Shown: positions 44,795-53,390, counted from the first letter of the stretch. The stretch: DNA of 64,000 bases from Flavobacterium sp. (GCA_027484725.1 JAIXSK010000016.1:248001-312000), one strand, 5' to 3'. Program-made: numbers and translations. The notes: generated from the sequence alone by a model not told the origin.

Positions 44795-46033
44795 TTATGA
44801 TTCCGTAAAATCCAAGTCTTTTCCATGCGTTTCACTAATGGTTAAAGTGGCATAAATACCCAAAAATAAAACTACAATACCCACCACAGCAGCCGATGCG
44901 ATTACTCCTTGCGTGGGTTTTAAAAAGTCAAAGCCCAAAAGCATGACCGGAAGTAATCCGCGCACCATGTTCGGAACGGTAGTAGTAGCGGTGCTGCGCA
45001 AATTGGTTCCGAATTGTTCGGCGGCCAAGGTTACAAACATGGCCCAATAACCGGTGCCCAAACCCAGCCAGGCACAATAAAAGTAATATTGATTTTCAGT
45101 ATGTGCGGCTTTGCTAAGCAAAAGAAAAATGCCCACTACGGTAAAAAGCATCATATACAATATGGCTTTTTTACGCGAATGCAGCCATTGCGAGATGAAT
45201 CCACTGGCAAAATCACCCACCGAAATTCCTACATAAGCCCACATAATCGCCTTGCCCGGATTCAGGCTTTCAATGCCCATAGCCGGTGCAAACTGGTTGG
45301 CCATAACCGCCAAAATTCCAATGCAATACCAAGTGGGTAATCCGATGGCAATGCATTTTAAATAGCGAATCAAACGCCCTTTGTGGGTAAACAACGATAA
45401 GAAATTTCCTTTCGTGACGTGTTGTTTCTTTTCTAGAGATTGATACATTCCGCTTTCTGAAACGCTGATGCGCAAGACCAGCAGCGCCAATCCCATAACA
45501 CCACCCATCAAATATGCAGTGGTCCAACTTCCGGCGAGTTCAACGGTTAGGTTGGCCACGACGGCACCAAAAAGCCCAAAGCCGGCCACAATTGAGGTGC
45601 CGAGTGCTCGGAGTTCTTTGGGTAAACTTTCTGAAACCAGCGTGATGCCTGCGCCTAGTTCGCCCGCGAGTCCGATGCCTGCTATAAATCTTAGCCAAGC
45701 GTATATTTCAAGTATATAAGGTCCGTTGAGCACCGGCAAAAAACCACAAACAATATTGGCTACTGAATACACGATGATCGAACCAAACAAAACCGATAAT
45801 CTGCCTTTTTTGTCCCCAAGCACGCCCCAAAGAATCCCACCTATAAGCAGACCGGTCATTTGGTAATTCATGATGTGGGTTCCGGCTTCATCGGCATTGA
45901 GCCCCAGCGACTGCAAACTCGGAACGCGCACAATACCAAAGAGTAAAAGATCATAAATGTCTACAAAGTAGCCCAAAGCGGCTACAATCACCGGAAGTCC
46001 TAAAAGATGTTTGAGTTTGTTTTCTGAGGTCAT
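44795..46033 (-). CDS. MFS transporter
   Basis: 412 residues with about 12 membrane segments. The loop 2-3 signature GGILWGVLGDKKGRLSVL (DxxGRR type) is intact, and the second half has a weaker SQWLHSRKKAILYM copy. The overall look is that of metabolite:H+ symporters (AAHS or related), which import small organic acids or similar. No catabolic genes adjoin it, so the substrate is open. It is convergent with the AhpD-like gene and divergent from the M48 protease gene. Confidence 0.88.
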   Translation of the reverse strand: MTSENKLKHLLGLPVIVAALGYFVDIYDLLLFGIVRVPSLQSLGLNADEAGTHIMNYQMTGLLIGGILWGVLGDKKGRLSVLFGSIIVYSVANIVCGFLPVLNGPYILEIYAWLRFIAGIGLAGELGAGITLVSESLPKELRALGTSIVAGFGLFGAVVANLTVELAGSWTTAYLMGGVMGLALLVLRISVSESGMYQSLEKKQHVTKGNFLSLFTHKGRLIRYLKCIAIGLPTWYCIGILAVMANQFAPAMGIESLNPGKAIMWAYVGISVGDFASGFISQWLHSRKKAILYMMLFTVVGIFLLLSKAAHTENQYYFYCAWLGLGTGYWAMFVTLAAEQFGTNLRSTATTTVPNMVRGLLPVMLLGFDFLKPTQGVIASAAVVGIVVLFLGIYATLTISETHGKDLDFTES

Positions 46034-46116
46034 AATGGTTGAGTGGTTGTCATTGTGTTGCTTTCAAAAATATCAAAATAAATTAAAAAAAAACAAGCAG
46101 AGGCTCAGCAACTTGT

Positions 46117-46124
46117 TATATTTG
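46117..46124 (+). promoter_or_regulatory. -7 box of the M48 protease gene
   Basis: TATATTTG fits TAnnTTTG, 26 bp before the ATG. No clear -33 box. Confidence 0.45.
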
Positions 46125-46150
46125 CTGCGTTATTTATAAGGTTTTTATTT

Positions 46151-47002
46151 ATGAAAAAAACATTCTTTTTCAGTGCATTCATTTTATTGTTTGCCCAATG
46201 GACACAAGCGCAAATTGGTATTGATTTAAACGATCGCGCTTTGGGTGCAGTACAAAAAGGTTTGTCAGGGTTTATGTTTTCTGATGCCGATGCGGCCAAT
46301 TTATCTAAACAAGCCGTTGACAAAATGGACAAAGAGAACAAAGTGGCTGCTGCCAATGATCCGTATACGATTCGCTTGAACAAGGTATTTGGAAAGCACA
46401 AAAATGAAAACGGATTGACACTTAATTACAAAGTATATTTGATCAAAGAAGTCAATGCTTTTGCCACCGCTGACGGAAGTGTACGCGTTTTTTCAGGGCT
46501 CATGGACATTATGGATGACAACGAACTTTTGGCAGTCATTGGCCATGAAATCGGGCACGTAGCCAACCACGATTCACGCGATGCCATGAAAGCAGCTTAT
46601 CAAAAAGAGGCGCTTTTAGATGCTGCCGCTTCGCAGTCTGGTAAAGTAGCTGCGGTGACCGACAGCCAGTTGGGTAAAATTGCCAATGCGCTTATTGACA
46701 GCAAGCACAGTCGTAAACAAGAATCAGAAGCTGATGCTTATTCATATGAATTTATGAAACGCAACGGATACAATGTCAATGCGGTAGAATCAGCTTTTAA
46801 TATTTTGGCCAAACTCTCAGAAGGTCAATCTTCATCTATTATTGATCGGATGATGAGTTCTCACCCTGATCCAAAACAACGCGCTGCCGATGCCAAAGCC
46901 CACGCTGAAGCCGATGGTTTATACAAGCCTTACGTAAAAGTAGCGCCCAAAAAAGGGAGCACGAAAAAACCGACCAAGAAACCCACCAAAAAGAAAAAAT
47001 AA
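46151..47002 (+). CDS. M48-family metalloprotease, secreted
   Basis: 283 residues with signal peptide (FFFSAFILLFAQWTQAQ). The zinc site HEIGH is at 132-136, and the third ligand is the Glu of KQESEADAYSYEF. Relatives such as LoiP and BepA degrade or assemble outer membrane proteins. The C-terminus is a basic tail with repeated KKPTKKPTKKKK, which may hold it to the envelope or nucleic acid; that tail is unusual for a periplasmic protease. It has a strong terminator shared with tonB. Confidence 0.93.
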   Translation: MKKTFFFSAFILLFAQWTQAQIGIDLNDRALGAVQKGLSGFMFSDADAANLSKQAVDKMDKENKVAAANDPYTIRLNKVFGKHKNENGLTLNYKVYLIKEVNAFATADGSVRVFSGLMDIMDDNELLAVIGHEIGHVANHDSRDAMKAAYQKEALLDAAASQSGKVAAVTDSQLGKIANALIDSKHSRKQESEADAYSYEFMKRNGYNVNAVESAFNILAKLSEGQSSSIIDRMMSSHPDPKQRAADAKAHAEADGLYKPYVKVAPKKGSTKKPTKKPTKKKK

Positions 47003-47003
47003 A

Positions 47004-47035
47004 TAAAAAGCCTCAGAACTCCTGAGGCTTTTTTG
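47004..47035 (+). terminator. Bidirectional terminator between M48 and tonB genes
   Basis: AAAAGCCTCAG and CTGAGGCTTTT form a perfect stem with a 6-nt loop and A/T runs on both sides. Confidence 0.88.
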
Positions 47036-47839
47036 TTATAATATTTTCACTACTATCGGCAAAGTATAACTTGTTCGAACCTTTTGACCACTCATCCGTC
47101 CGGGTTCCCATTTGGTTTGGAGCGATTCTAAAACCCGCAAGGCTTCTTGACCCATGCCATAGCCGGGATCGCGCAATACGCGAATGTTGCTCATGCTTCC
47201 GTCTTTTTCAATAACAAACGAAACCATCACTCGATAAACTTGAGGCTCATCTAGGTCAGGGTTTTTGTAGTTTCTGCCAATAAACTGATAAAATTTTTGA
47301 ATACCACCCGGAAATTCAGGTTGTTTGTCTAGTTCCATCGTGTTTCTGATGGTTGTGTCTGGAACGTCTACGATGGGTGTATTGCTGTTGGCAGTTCCGG
47401 TTCCGGGCTGAGTTGGCTCAGTGGTTGCGGGTCCGGTTGTGCCTGAAATTATTGTATTCACATTAGAATCTGTTGGGCTTGCTTGTGGAGCGTGCACAAT
47501 TTCAGGGTGAGTCCATGAAGCTTGGTCAGTGGGTTCGGTGGGTTTGGGCAACTCGGGAACAACAGTTTTTTGAGGAATTTCAATGGGCACCACGTAATGA
47601 TCTACTTGGATGATTTGATCCAAAGTTTTGGGTAAGGCAATCGGTTCGTGATTTCCGTTTAGTAGATGTGTAAGTAAAAAAACGCAAGCTATTCCACTCA
47701 CAAAAGCCAATCCGCTCAAAAAAGCAATTAGGGTAATACGGTCACTTTGCTGACGCAGCTGATAAGCGCCATAGGCTTTGTTTTTTCCTTCAAAAACAAG
47801 GTTGATCCAACCATTTTCGTAAATACTCAACTTTGACAT
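47036..47839 (-). CDS. Energy transducer TonB
   Basis: 267 residues. The cytoplasmic N-terminus (LVFEGKNKAYGAYQLRQ) is typical of Bacteroidota TonB. A membrane helix (~34-58) follows, then a Pro/Thr/Glu-rich periplasmic spacer (~75-165), then the TonB C-terminal domain (YRVMVSFVIEKDGSMSNIRVL, KWEPGRMSGQKV). It couples the inner membrane proton gradient to outer membrane receptors. No exbB or exbD lies next to it. A shorter paralogue of its N-terminus lies just upstream. Confidence 0.93.
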   Translation of the reverse strand: MSKLSIYENGWINLVFEGKNKAYGAYQLRQQSDRITLIAFLSGLAFVSGIACVFLLTHLLNGNHEPIALPKTLDQIIQVDHYVVPIEIPQKTVVPELPKPTEPTDQASWTHPEIVHAPQASPTDSNVNTIISGTTGPATTEPTQPGTGTANSNTPIVDVPDTTIRNTMELDKQPEFPGGIQKFYQFIGRNYKNPDLDEPQVYRVMVSFVIEKDGSMSNIRVLRDPGYGMGQEALRVLESLQTKWEPGRMSGQKVRTSYTLPIVVKIL

Positions 47840-47953
47840 AATAACAGTTTTTATGGTTTAAGTATTTAGTTTTCATAGGCGATAATGGTAATGAATTGTC
47901 TGTTGTTGAAGGTCAATAAGTTGCATACTGCTGCGCATTCATAAAGTAATGAT

Positions 47954-48211
47954 TTACTTTTTCGGAGCAACCAGAGGTAATTCTGATACTTCAAAAATCC
48001 GCTTATTGATTTCAGGCGCGGAATTCTTTTGAAAACTCGAAGTCAAAAGTGGTATCGTCAATAGCATGGCCAAAAGCGACAATACCAGACAAAAGGCCAA
48101 TAGAGTAGTTTCATTGTTAAGGACTCGCCATTGAACAGCACAGGTTGATTCATCTTTGTCCTCAAAAATGGCACGCACTCGCTTGGAAGCAAATAGATTA
48201 AAACGTGACAT
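47954..48211 (-). CDS. Truncated TonB-like membrane protein, 85 aa
   Basis: The protein aligns by eye with the first ~85 residues of the neighbouring TonB: the MS(R/K)-start, AIFEDK versus LVFEGK, then ETTLLAF versus RITLIAF and a single membrane helix. It stops soon after the membrane segment, with no periplasmic spacer or TonB domain. It may be a decaying copy or a small membrane partner. It sits between the ECF sigma gene and tonB in the same direction. No remnant of the missing part is seen in the 114 bp before tonB. Confidence 0.6.
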   Translation of the reverse strand: MSRFNLFASKRVRAIFEDKDESTCAVQWRVLNNETTLLAFCLVLSLLAMLLTIPLLTSSFQKNSAPEINKRIFEVSELPLVAPKK

Positions 48212-48328
48212 GATAGCAATTTTTTAGTTGAAGTAAAGATCAATTCATATGAGCGATTTTATTTTTTAACGACAAGCAACAAATGAATATTGCAGGGGTT
48301 AAAAAAATTAACACAAAAGCTACTTGAA

Positions 48329-48880
48329 TTAGCCTTTGTTCAGGATAATTTCTGCCAGAAGTTTTTTGGCACGCAGTAATTTGATCTTAATGTTGTTGAG
48401 CGGTTCGCCCAATTCGTCTGCAATTTCTTGATAGCTCAATTCCTGAAAATACCGCAGTTGAATTACTTCTTGATAATGTGGTTTGAGTTCTTTGATGCAT
48501 TGCAAAAGACGCGAAAGATTTTGCTCGGTAATGATTTTATCTTCGGCGGTGGGCGCAGTGTCGGCTAAGTTGTACGCTCTGTAATCATCTTCATTTGAAA
48601 AGTCAACCGACAGCGATGATTTGCGTTTGCGCAACATATCAATATGCACATTTTTGGCTATGGCAATCAGCCAAGTATTGAACTGAAATTCCGGATTGTA
48701 GGTATGAATTTTATCAAAAGCCTTGGCAAAGGTTTCAATGACAATGTCTTCAGTATCAGTTTCGTTTTCAGTGCGTTTGAGCATAAAACCGTATACTTCG
48801 TTCCAGTAATGGTCCAGCAAAAAAGTAAAGGCTGATTGATCGCCTTGTTTGGCCAGTTCTATGTTTTTGATTATTTCCAA
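48329..48880 (-). CDS. ECF RNA polymerase sigma factor
   Basis: 183 residues if it starts at the TTG at 48880 (LEIIKNIELAKQGDQ), where family homology begins; the frame is open to 48964 but that part lies within the upstream glycosyltransferase gene. Region 2 has YGFMLKRTENETDTEDIVIETFAKAFD and NTWLIAIAKN; region 4 has LRYFQELSYQEIADELGEPLNNIKIKL. No anti-sigma gene is adjacent. The TTG overlaps the glycosyltransferase stop codon by ten bases, which suggests translational coupling. Confidence 0.9.
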   Translation of the reverse strand: MEIIKNIELAKQGDQSAFTFLLDHYWNEVYGFMLKRTENETDTEDIVIETFAKAFDKIHTYNPEFQFNTWLIAIAKNVHIDMLRKRKSSLSVDFSNEDDYRAYNLADTAPTAEDKIITEQNLSRLLQCIKELKPHYQEVIQLRYFQELSYQEIADELGEPLNNIKIKLLRAKKLLAEIILNKG

Positions 48881-49980
48881 TGCACCGGAGGTTTCGAGAA
48901 CATATTGGTCAAAAGCACATTGAGTTGCACCCAAATCAAGATGATTTCTATAAACGGAAACCAATACATCACGTCTTTTTCACGCAATTTACCGGCGGCC
49001 AATCCGAGGGTAATCCAAGAAAATAAATATCTAAATCCAACCATACCCAACACAATCATCCACTGAAACTGAAAAGCCAACAATACGGTAGCCAAAATCA
49101 AAAACAACAACTGTGAGAAGTAAAACAAGCCCAACTGAAATTTGTCTGAAGCTTTATAGTATTGTGCCGTTGATACATGACGGCGTTTTTGCGTAAACCA
49201 TTCTTTAAAAGAGGTTTTGGGCTTTGAATACGTAAAGCTGTCTGGGGCATAACAAACCGTGGTGTTGCTGCCTTTGGCTGCTTGGTTGATGAACAAATCA
49301 TCGTCGCCCGAGCGAATTTTCATATGGTCAATAAAGCCGTTTACTTTAAAAAACTCTTCGCGTTTATAGGCCAAGTTTCTGCCCACGCCCATGTACGGAC
49401 GACCGGCTTTGGCCCATGAAAAATACTGAACCGCCGTGAGCAAAGTTTCAAATCGAATGAGTTTATTCAAAAACGAACCTGAGATTTTTTCATAAGCGCC
49501 ATATCCCAAAACAATGGTTTTTTCAGCGGTAAATTGCGAACTCATCTCACGAATCCAATCTTTTGAAGTTGGGTAACAATCGGCATCGGTAAAAAGCAAA
49601 TACTCTTTTTTGGCAGCCTTGATGCCCAAAGTCAACGCAAATTTCTTGTTCCCCCAAAAGGCTTCGTTGTTTTCAACTTTCACCAAACGAACTTGGGCAT
49701 ATTGTTTTTCAAAGGCTTCAAAAATTTCTAAAGTGTTGTCGCTTGAAGCATCGTCAATCAAAATGATTTCGTAGTCCGGATAATCTTGCTCGGCCAAAAT
49801 CGGAACAAACTTAGCCACGTTTTCTTCTTCGTTTTTGGCGCAAACAATCACTGAAATGGGCACTTTTTTCGGGTTGCTGCCCTGCCATTTCACATAGGCA
49901 AATTTCCCGAAAATGATTACATAATACAGAAACTGAATGGCAACAACAGCAATAAAAGCAAAAAATAAAACGGTTAACAT
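48871..49980 (-). CDS. Glycosyltransferase family 2, membrane-bound
   Basis: 369 residues from the ATG at 49980. One membrane helix at the N-terminus precedes the GT-A domain: VPISVIVCAKNEEENV, IILIDDASSDNT, LLFTDADCYP (DxD), GVGRNLAYKR and the TQKRRH motif related to QxxRW of processive enzymes. Two or three further helices end the protein. It is inferred to make a cell-surface polysaccharide or glycolipid from a nucleotide sugar at the inner membrane. It ends inside the start of the sigma factor gene. Confidence 0.92.
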   Translation of the reverse strand: MLTVLFFAFIAVVAIQFLYYVIIFGKFAYVKWQGSNPKKVPISVIVCAKNEEENVAKFVPILAEQDYPDYEIILIDDASSDNTLEIFEAFEKQYAQVRLVKVENNEAFWGNKKFALTLGIKAAKKEYLLFTDADCYPTSKDWIREMSSQFTAEKTIVLGYGAYEKISGSFLNKLIRFETLLTAVQYFSWAKAGRPYMGVGRNLAYKREEFFKVNGFIDHMKIRSGDDDLFINQAAKGSNTTVCYAPDSFTYSKPKTSFKEWFTQKRRHVSTAQYYKASDKFQLGLFYFSQLLFLILATVLLAFQFQWMIVLGMVGFRYLFSWITLGLAAGKLREKDVMYWFPFIEIILIWVQLNVLLTNMFSKPPVHWK

Positions 49981-50363
49981 AAACAACGGCTGTTTTTTTA
50001 AAAAACGTGTGCAAAGGTATGAATTCCAGCCGGAAATGAAAATCAAGTTTTGAACAGTTTTTGCTTTTTTTTGGGGCAGCTATTCCTGCTGTACATTTCA
50101 AGCGCCTCATTGCCCAAGTCATTTTGCAACTGGTCGGCGGGGCTTCTGTGGTCGCCCGCCAACTCGGGCAAAATGTACATGTTCAATTGCGTCGGCTTTA
50201 CATTTCCATCAGGGCTGCGGTGGGCGCTCGTCTGAATCTATTCAGCTTACATTTATCAGCCAAAACACATCAGAAACTCATTTTTAAGTACTGAAAAACA
50301 AATCATTCATTGGTTTTCTTTGCATATTAATTAAATTTAGGGCTGCCATCATTACATCCCAAA
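49981..50363. other. Intergenic region between glycosyltransferase and T9SS protein
   Basis: 383 bp without a gene. 50075-50260 is GC-richer than its surroundings and contains ATTCCTGCTGT and GCCCGCCAACTCGGGC inverted parts. It may be another dispersed intergenic element, or a decayed coding stretch. No clear promoter was picked. Confidence 0.4.
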
Positions 50364-51362
50364 ATGACCATGAAAAATTATATTTTGCTTTTTTTGTTGC
50401 TGTGTCATTTGCCTGCATTTGCACAGCGGGCTTTTGTCATAAATGACTCGACCCATTATGAATTAGGGAATACTAAAATAACCGTAGGCCGAACAAAAGT
50501 ATATCACAATGTCCAAGATCAACTATCGCTCATTCGCGATTTTGCCAATTCAGCCCAGCCCAATTATTACATCCGCGATTTTGATTTTATAGATCTTGAC
50601 AGTTGGTTTGTTTTGGTAGGCAGTCGGTATATTGGTTCGCCAACGCAACTTTACAGAACCGATGATGCAGGAAGTACCTGGCAACTCATCACTCCGGTCA
50701 TGCCGGTCATTAGTAACTTGACTGATGATACAGCTGACAGCATCAATCAGGTTCAAATCATCAATCAGCGCATTTATTTGTTTGACAATTATTATCAATC
50801 GCGGGTAGTTTATTCAGATGATGACGGTTTGAATTGGACTTTCTGGTTTGGCTCTTTGTGGAGTCATTGGTACCAAATTTATACTTGTGGCGACAACCTT
50901 TATATTTACGGTTTGCCCGGCGATGGTTTTCGGGCTTATATGACGCAAATTCCAGCAACCTATATGAATGCTACCAACATTGAAACGGTGGTTCCGATAG
51001 GTGGCTGTCACAACGGAAATACTCTGGGTTGTTATTATGCTCCGGCGAATATATCGGTTCCTGAGATTTACAATCATTTTAAAAACCTTTTTGAAACAAC
51101 TATTTGCCCAAGTTTAGGTGTTGGCAATATGGTAAAAGAGAAAATAGAGTTGGTTCCGAATCCGAGCGAAGGTTTGTTAGAAATAAAAGGAATTGATATG
51201 TCTAAGCTAGGGCCAATAGAAGTATTTGACGCTTTGGGGCAGCAAGTTTTGGTAACTGTTGGGAAGTCCATTTTGGATTTGAGTGGTTTGGCGCGTGGGG
51301 TTTATTGGGTGAAGTTGAAAGTGGGTGAGGATGTTTGGGTTGAGCAGGTGGTGCGGAGGTAG
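50364..51362 (+). CDS. T9SS type A secreted protein, 332 aa
   Basis: Signal peptide (ILLFLLLCHLPAFAQ) is followed by a beta-rich core with a single BNR-like motif (RTDDAGSTWQLI) and a second weaker one (YSDDDGLNWTFW). This suggests a small or degenerate propeller. The end (LVPNPSEGLLEIKG, IEVFDALGQQVLV, GLARGVYWVKL) is a type A sorting domain. Export and surface display are inferred; no enzyme family is recognised. The start could be the first ATG or the third codon. A cluster of palindromes follows its stop. Confidence 0.87.
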   Translation: MTMKNYILLFLLLCHLPAFAQRAFVINDSTHYELGNTKITVGRTKVYHNVQDQLSLIRDFANSAQPNYYIRDFDFIDLDSWFVLVGSRYIGSPTQLYRTDDAGSTWQLITPVMPVISNLTDDTADSINQVQIINQRIYLFDNYYQSRVVYSDDDGLNWTFWFGSLWSHWYQIYTCGDNLYIYGLPGDGFRAYMTQIPATYMNATNIETVVPIGGCHNGNTLGCYYAPANISVPEIYNHFKNLFETTICPSLGVGNMVKEKIELVPNPSEGLLEIKGIDMSKLGPIEVFDALGQQVLVTVGKSILDLSGLARGVYWVKLKVGEDVWVEQVVRR

Positions 51363-51413
51363 GTTTTTTATGTTGGTTGTTGTGGGTATTTGCAATTAAG
51401 TGCTTTATAATGC

Positions 51414-51637
51414 AACTGCTTGCGCAGTTTTGTTTTTTCTGTTTTAATGTATTTGTAATTAAATTTTTTGGAAATCAACTGCTTGCGCAGTTTTGGTTTT
51501 TAAAGCTTTACTGCTTGCGCGGTTAACTCAACTGCTTGCGCAGTTTCGTTTTTAAAGCTTTGATTCTGGGCTGTTGAACGGATTTTTAACTCAACTGCTT
51601 GCGCAGTTTCGTTTTTTTTGCTGCACTGCTTCGCAGT
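51414..51637. repeat. Six dispersed copies of palindrome AACTGCTTGCGCAGTT
   Basis: Perfect copies are at 51414-51429, 51477-51492, 51530-51545 and 51593-51608. Variants are at 51509-51524 and 51625-51637. Each can fold as a 6-bp stem with a 4-nt loop and most are followed by a T-run. Confidence 0.85.
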
Positions 51638-51744
51638 TTCGCAGGTTTTTTTGGAATGGCAGGATTACTGGCGTGATCCTGAGTGTGGGGTGTCGATTCA
51701 GAAAATCTGCCGTTTCTGGCGAAACGGTGATTTTTTTATCTCAC

Positions 51745-51774
51745 AAAAACCTCAAGCGAGCTTGGGTTTTTGTT
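51745..51774 (+). terminator. Terminator-like hairpin
   Basis: AAAACC-(T)-CAAGC pairs with GCTTGGGTTTT with one bulged base, followed by T-rich sequence. It could end the transcript of the T9SS gene. Confidence 0.6.
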
Positions 51775-51778
51775 TTAA

Positions 51779-51813
51779 TAAAAAAATCCTTGCTTTGACA
51801 AGCAAGGATTTTC
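51779..51813 (-). terminator. Terminator of tRNA-Pro
   Basis: AAATCCTTGCTT and AAGCAAGGATTT pair perfectly with a 4-nt loop. On the minus strand T residues follow. Confidence 0.9.
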
Positions 51814-51815
51814 TG

Positions 51816-51890
51816 TCGGGGTGGCAGGATTCGAACCTGCGACCTCCTGGTCCCAAACCAGGCGCGATAACCGGGCTACGCTACACCCCG
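51816..51890 (-). tRNA. tRNA-Pro (anticodon TGG)
   Basis: The acceptor arms CGGGGTG and CACCCCG pair fully, with discriminator A. The anticodon stem CCTGG/CCAGG encloses the loop TTTGGGA, anticodon TGG, which reads Pro codons CCN. The T-arm has GGTTCGAATCC. The 3' CCA is not encoded. It has its own promoter and terminator, so it is a single-gene unit. Confidence 0.97.
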
Positions 51891-51899
51891 AAGCGGGTG

Positions 51900-51929
51900 C
51901 AAATATAGAATTAAATTATTTCTGACAAA
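51900..51929 (-). promoter_or_regulatory. Promoter of tRNA-Pro
   Basis: On the minus strand TTTG (51929-51926) is followed after 18 bp by TATATTTG (51907-51900), a full match to the Bacteroidota consensus, 10 bp before the tRNA. Confidence 0.8.
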
Positions 51930-51985
51930 AGCTTTTCAAGAAATAAATAAAAATTATTTTAAAATTGATTTTTCGGATTTTCTGG

Positions 51986-52017
51986 TTGCGTATTCTACTT
52001 AATAAATTCTACATTTG
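51986..52017 (+). promoter_or_regulatory. Promoter of trxB
   Basis: TTG (51986-51988) and TACATTTG (52010-52017) are 21 bp apart, 33 bp before the ATG. Confidence 0.65.
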
Positions 52018-52050
52018 CGCACCTAAATTTCAATTTTCAAAAGCACTGAT

Positions 52051-53001
52051 ATGTCAGAATCTATAGAAAAAGTAAAATGCCTGATTATAGGCTCAGGGCC
52101 TGCGGGTTATACCGCGGCTATATACGCTGCACGCGCCAATATGTACCCGGTTTTGTACCAAGGAACCCAACCCGGCGGGCAGCTCACCACAACCAATGAA
52201 GTTGAAAATTTTCCGGGTTATCCCGATGGGGTTACCGGCCCTGAAATGATGGTGCAATTGCAACAACAAGCCCAGCGTTTTGGCACCGATGTACGCGATG
52301 GTTGGGTAACCAAAGTTGATTTTTCGGGTCCAATACACAAAGTTTGGGTCAATGAAACCACCGAAATTCACTGCCAAACCGTGATTATTTCAACCGGAGC
52401 TTCGGCTAAATATTTAGGCTTGCCGTCAGAACAACACTATTTGCAAATGGGCGGAGGCGTTTCGGCTTGCGCGGTTTGCGATGGTTTCTTTTATCGCAAC
52501 CAGGAAGTGGTGATTGTTGGCGCGGGTGATTCTGCGTGTGAAGAAGCGCATTACCTGTCTAAATTGTGTAAAAAAGTAACCATGTTGGTGCGTACTGATA
52601 AATTCAGAGCTTCGCGCATTATGGAAGAACGCGTGCGCAAAACCGAAAATATCGAAATTTTATTGAACACTTCAACGGTGGAAGTTTTGGGCGACGGACA
52701 AGTGGTCAATGCGGTTAGAGTAAAAAACAATGCTACGGGTGCAGAGCACGAAATTCCGGCAACCGGATTTTTTGTGGCCATTGGGCATCAACCCAATACG
52801 GGTATTTTTAAAGAGTATATCAAACTGGATGAAACCGGATATATTATCAATGTTCCGGGCAGTTCTAAAACCAATGTACCAGGTGTTTTTGTGGCGGGTG
52901 ATGCTGCTGATCATGTGTATCGTCAGGCGATTACTGCTGCCGGAACCGGTTGTATGGCGGCTTTGGATGCCGAGCGTTACTTGGCGGCTTTAGAAGGATA
53001 A
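52051..53001 (+). CDS. trxB: Thioredoxin-disulphide reductase
   Basis: 316 residues, the usual length. The enzyme moves electrons from NADPH through FAD to thioredoxin in the cytosol. FAD-binding IIGSGPAGYTAAIYAAR, the redox pair C140-A-V-C143 in SACAVCDGFF, NADPH-binding VGAGDSACEEA and the C-terminal FVAGDAAD and ITAAGTGCMAALDAE are all present. It is a monocistronic gene with its own promoter; a long 9-bp repeat array lies 72 bp after its stop. Confidence 0.97.
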   Translation: MSESIEKVKCLIIGSGPAGYTAAIYAARANMYPVLYQGTQPGGQLTTTNEVENFPGYPDGVTGPEMMVQLQQQAQRFGTDVRDGWVTKVDFSGPIHKVWVNETTEIHCQTVIISTGASAKYLGLPSEQHYLQMGGGVSACAVCDGFFYRNQEVVIVGAGDSACEEAHYLSKLCKKVTMLVRTDKFRASRIMEERVRKTENIEILLNTSTVEVLGDGQVVNAVRVKNNATGAEHEIPATGFFVAIGHQPNTGIFKEYIKLDETGYIINVPGSSKTNVPGVFVAGDAADHVYRQAITAAGTGCMAALDAERYLAALEG

Positions 53002-53073
53002 AGCATATAACTTCAAGATATGAAAATGGGTTTTGTTTGGGCAGAACCCTTTTTTTTTGTAGGTTGGCTTAAA

Positions 53074-53352
53074 GAAGTTTAGGAAGTTTAGGAAGTTTAG
53101 AAGGTTTAGGAAGTTTAGAAAGTTTAGGAAGTTTAGGAAGTTTAGGGAGTTTAGAAAGTTTAGGAAGTTTAGGAAGTTTAGAAAGTTTAGGAAGTTTATA
53201 AAGTTTATAAAGTTTAGGAAGTTTAGAAAGTTTAGAAAGTTTAGAAAGTTTATAAAGTTTAGAAAGTATAGAAAGTTTAGGGAGTTTAGGAAGTTTAGAA
53301 AGTTTAGGGAGTTTAGGGAGTTTAGGAAGTATAGAAAGTTTAGGAAGTTTAA
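53074..53352. repeat. 31-unit 9-bp tandem repeat
   Basis: Thirty-one uninterrupted units of (G/A)(A/G)AGTTTAG with point variants (GTATAG, GTTTAT, ending A), exactly 279 bp. It shares the GTTTA core with the array 5' of gapA. Confidence 0.95.
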
Positions 53353-53390
53353 CAGAAGCATTCTGCTATATGAGTCTCTTGTTTTTTATT

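Larger units (their letters stand above)
51363..51815. other. Intergenic region with palindrome cluster
   Basis: About 450 bp without a gene. It holds six copies of an AACTGC/GCAGTT palindrome (51414-51637), a terminator at 51745 and the tRNA terminator at 51779. Open frames here are short, lack homology and cross these repeats. Confidence 0.7.

Noticed and set aside
49811..50122. 103-codon minus-strand frame upstream of the glycosyltransferase
   Set aside because: It overlaps the glycosyltransferase in another frame and starts in a GC-rich intergenic element; composition does not look coding.
51574..51908. Two plus-strand frames near the tRNA
   Set aside because: They run through palindromes, a terminator and tRNA-Pro in antisense.
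53074..53352. CRISPR array
   Set aside because: The repeat unit is 9 bp with no spacers, and no cas genes are near. The same holds for the array at 41419-41554.
52990..53361. 123-codon minus-strand open frame of Asn-Phe-Leu repeats
   Set aside because: It is only the translation of the 9-bp array, whose period is three codons. There is no signal peptide and no known fold, and the array on its own explains the open frame.
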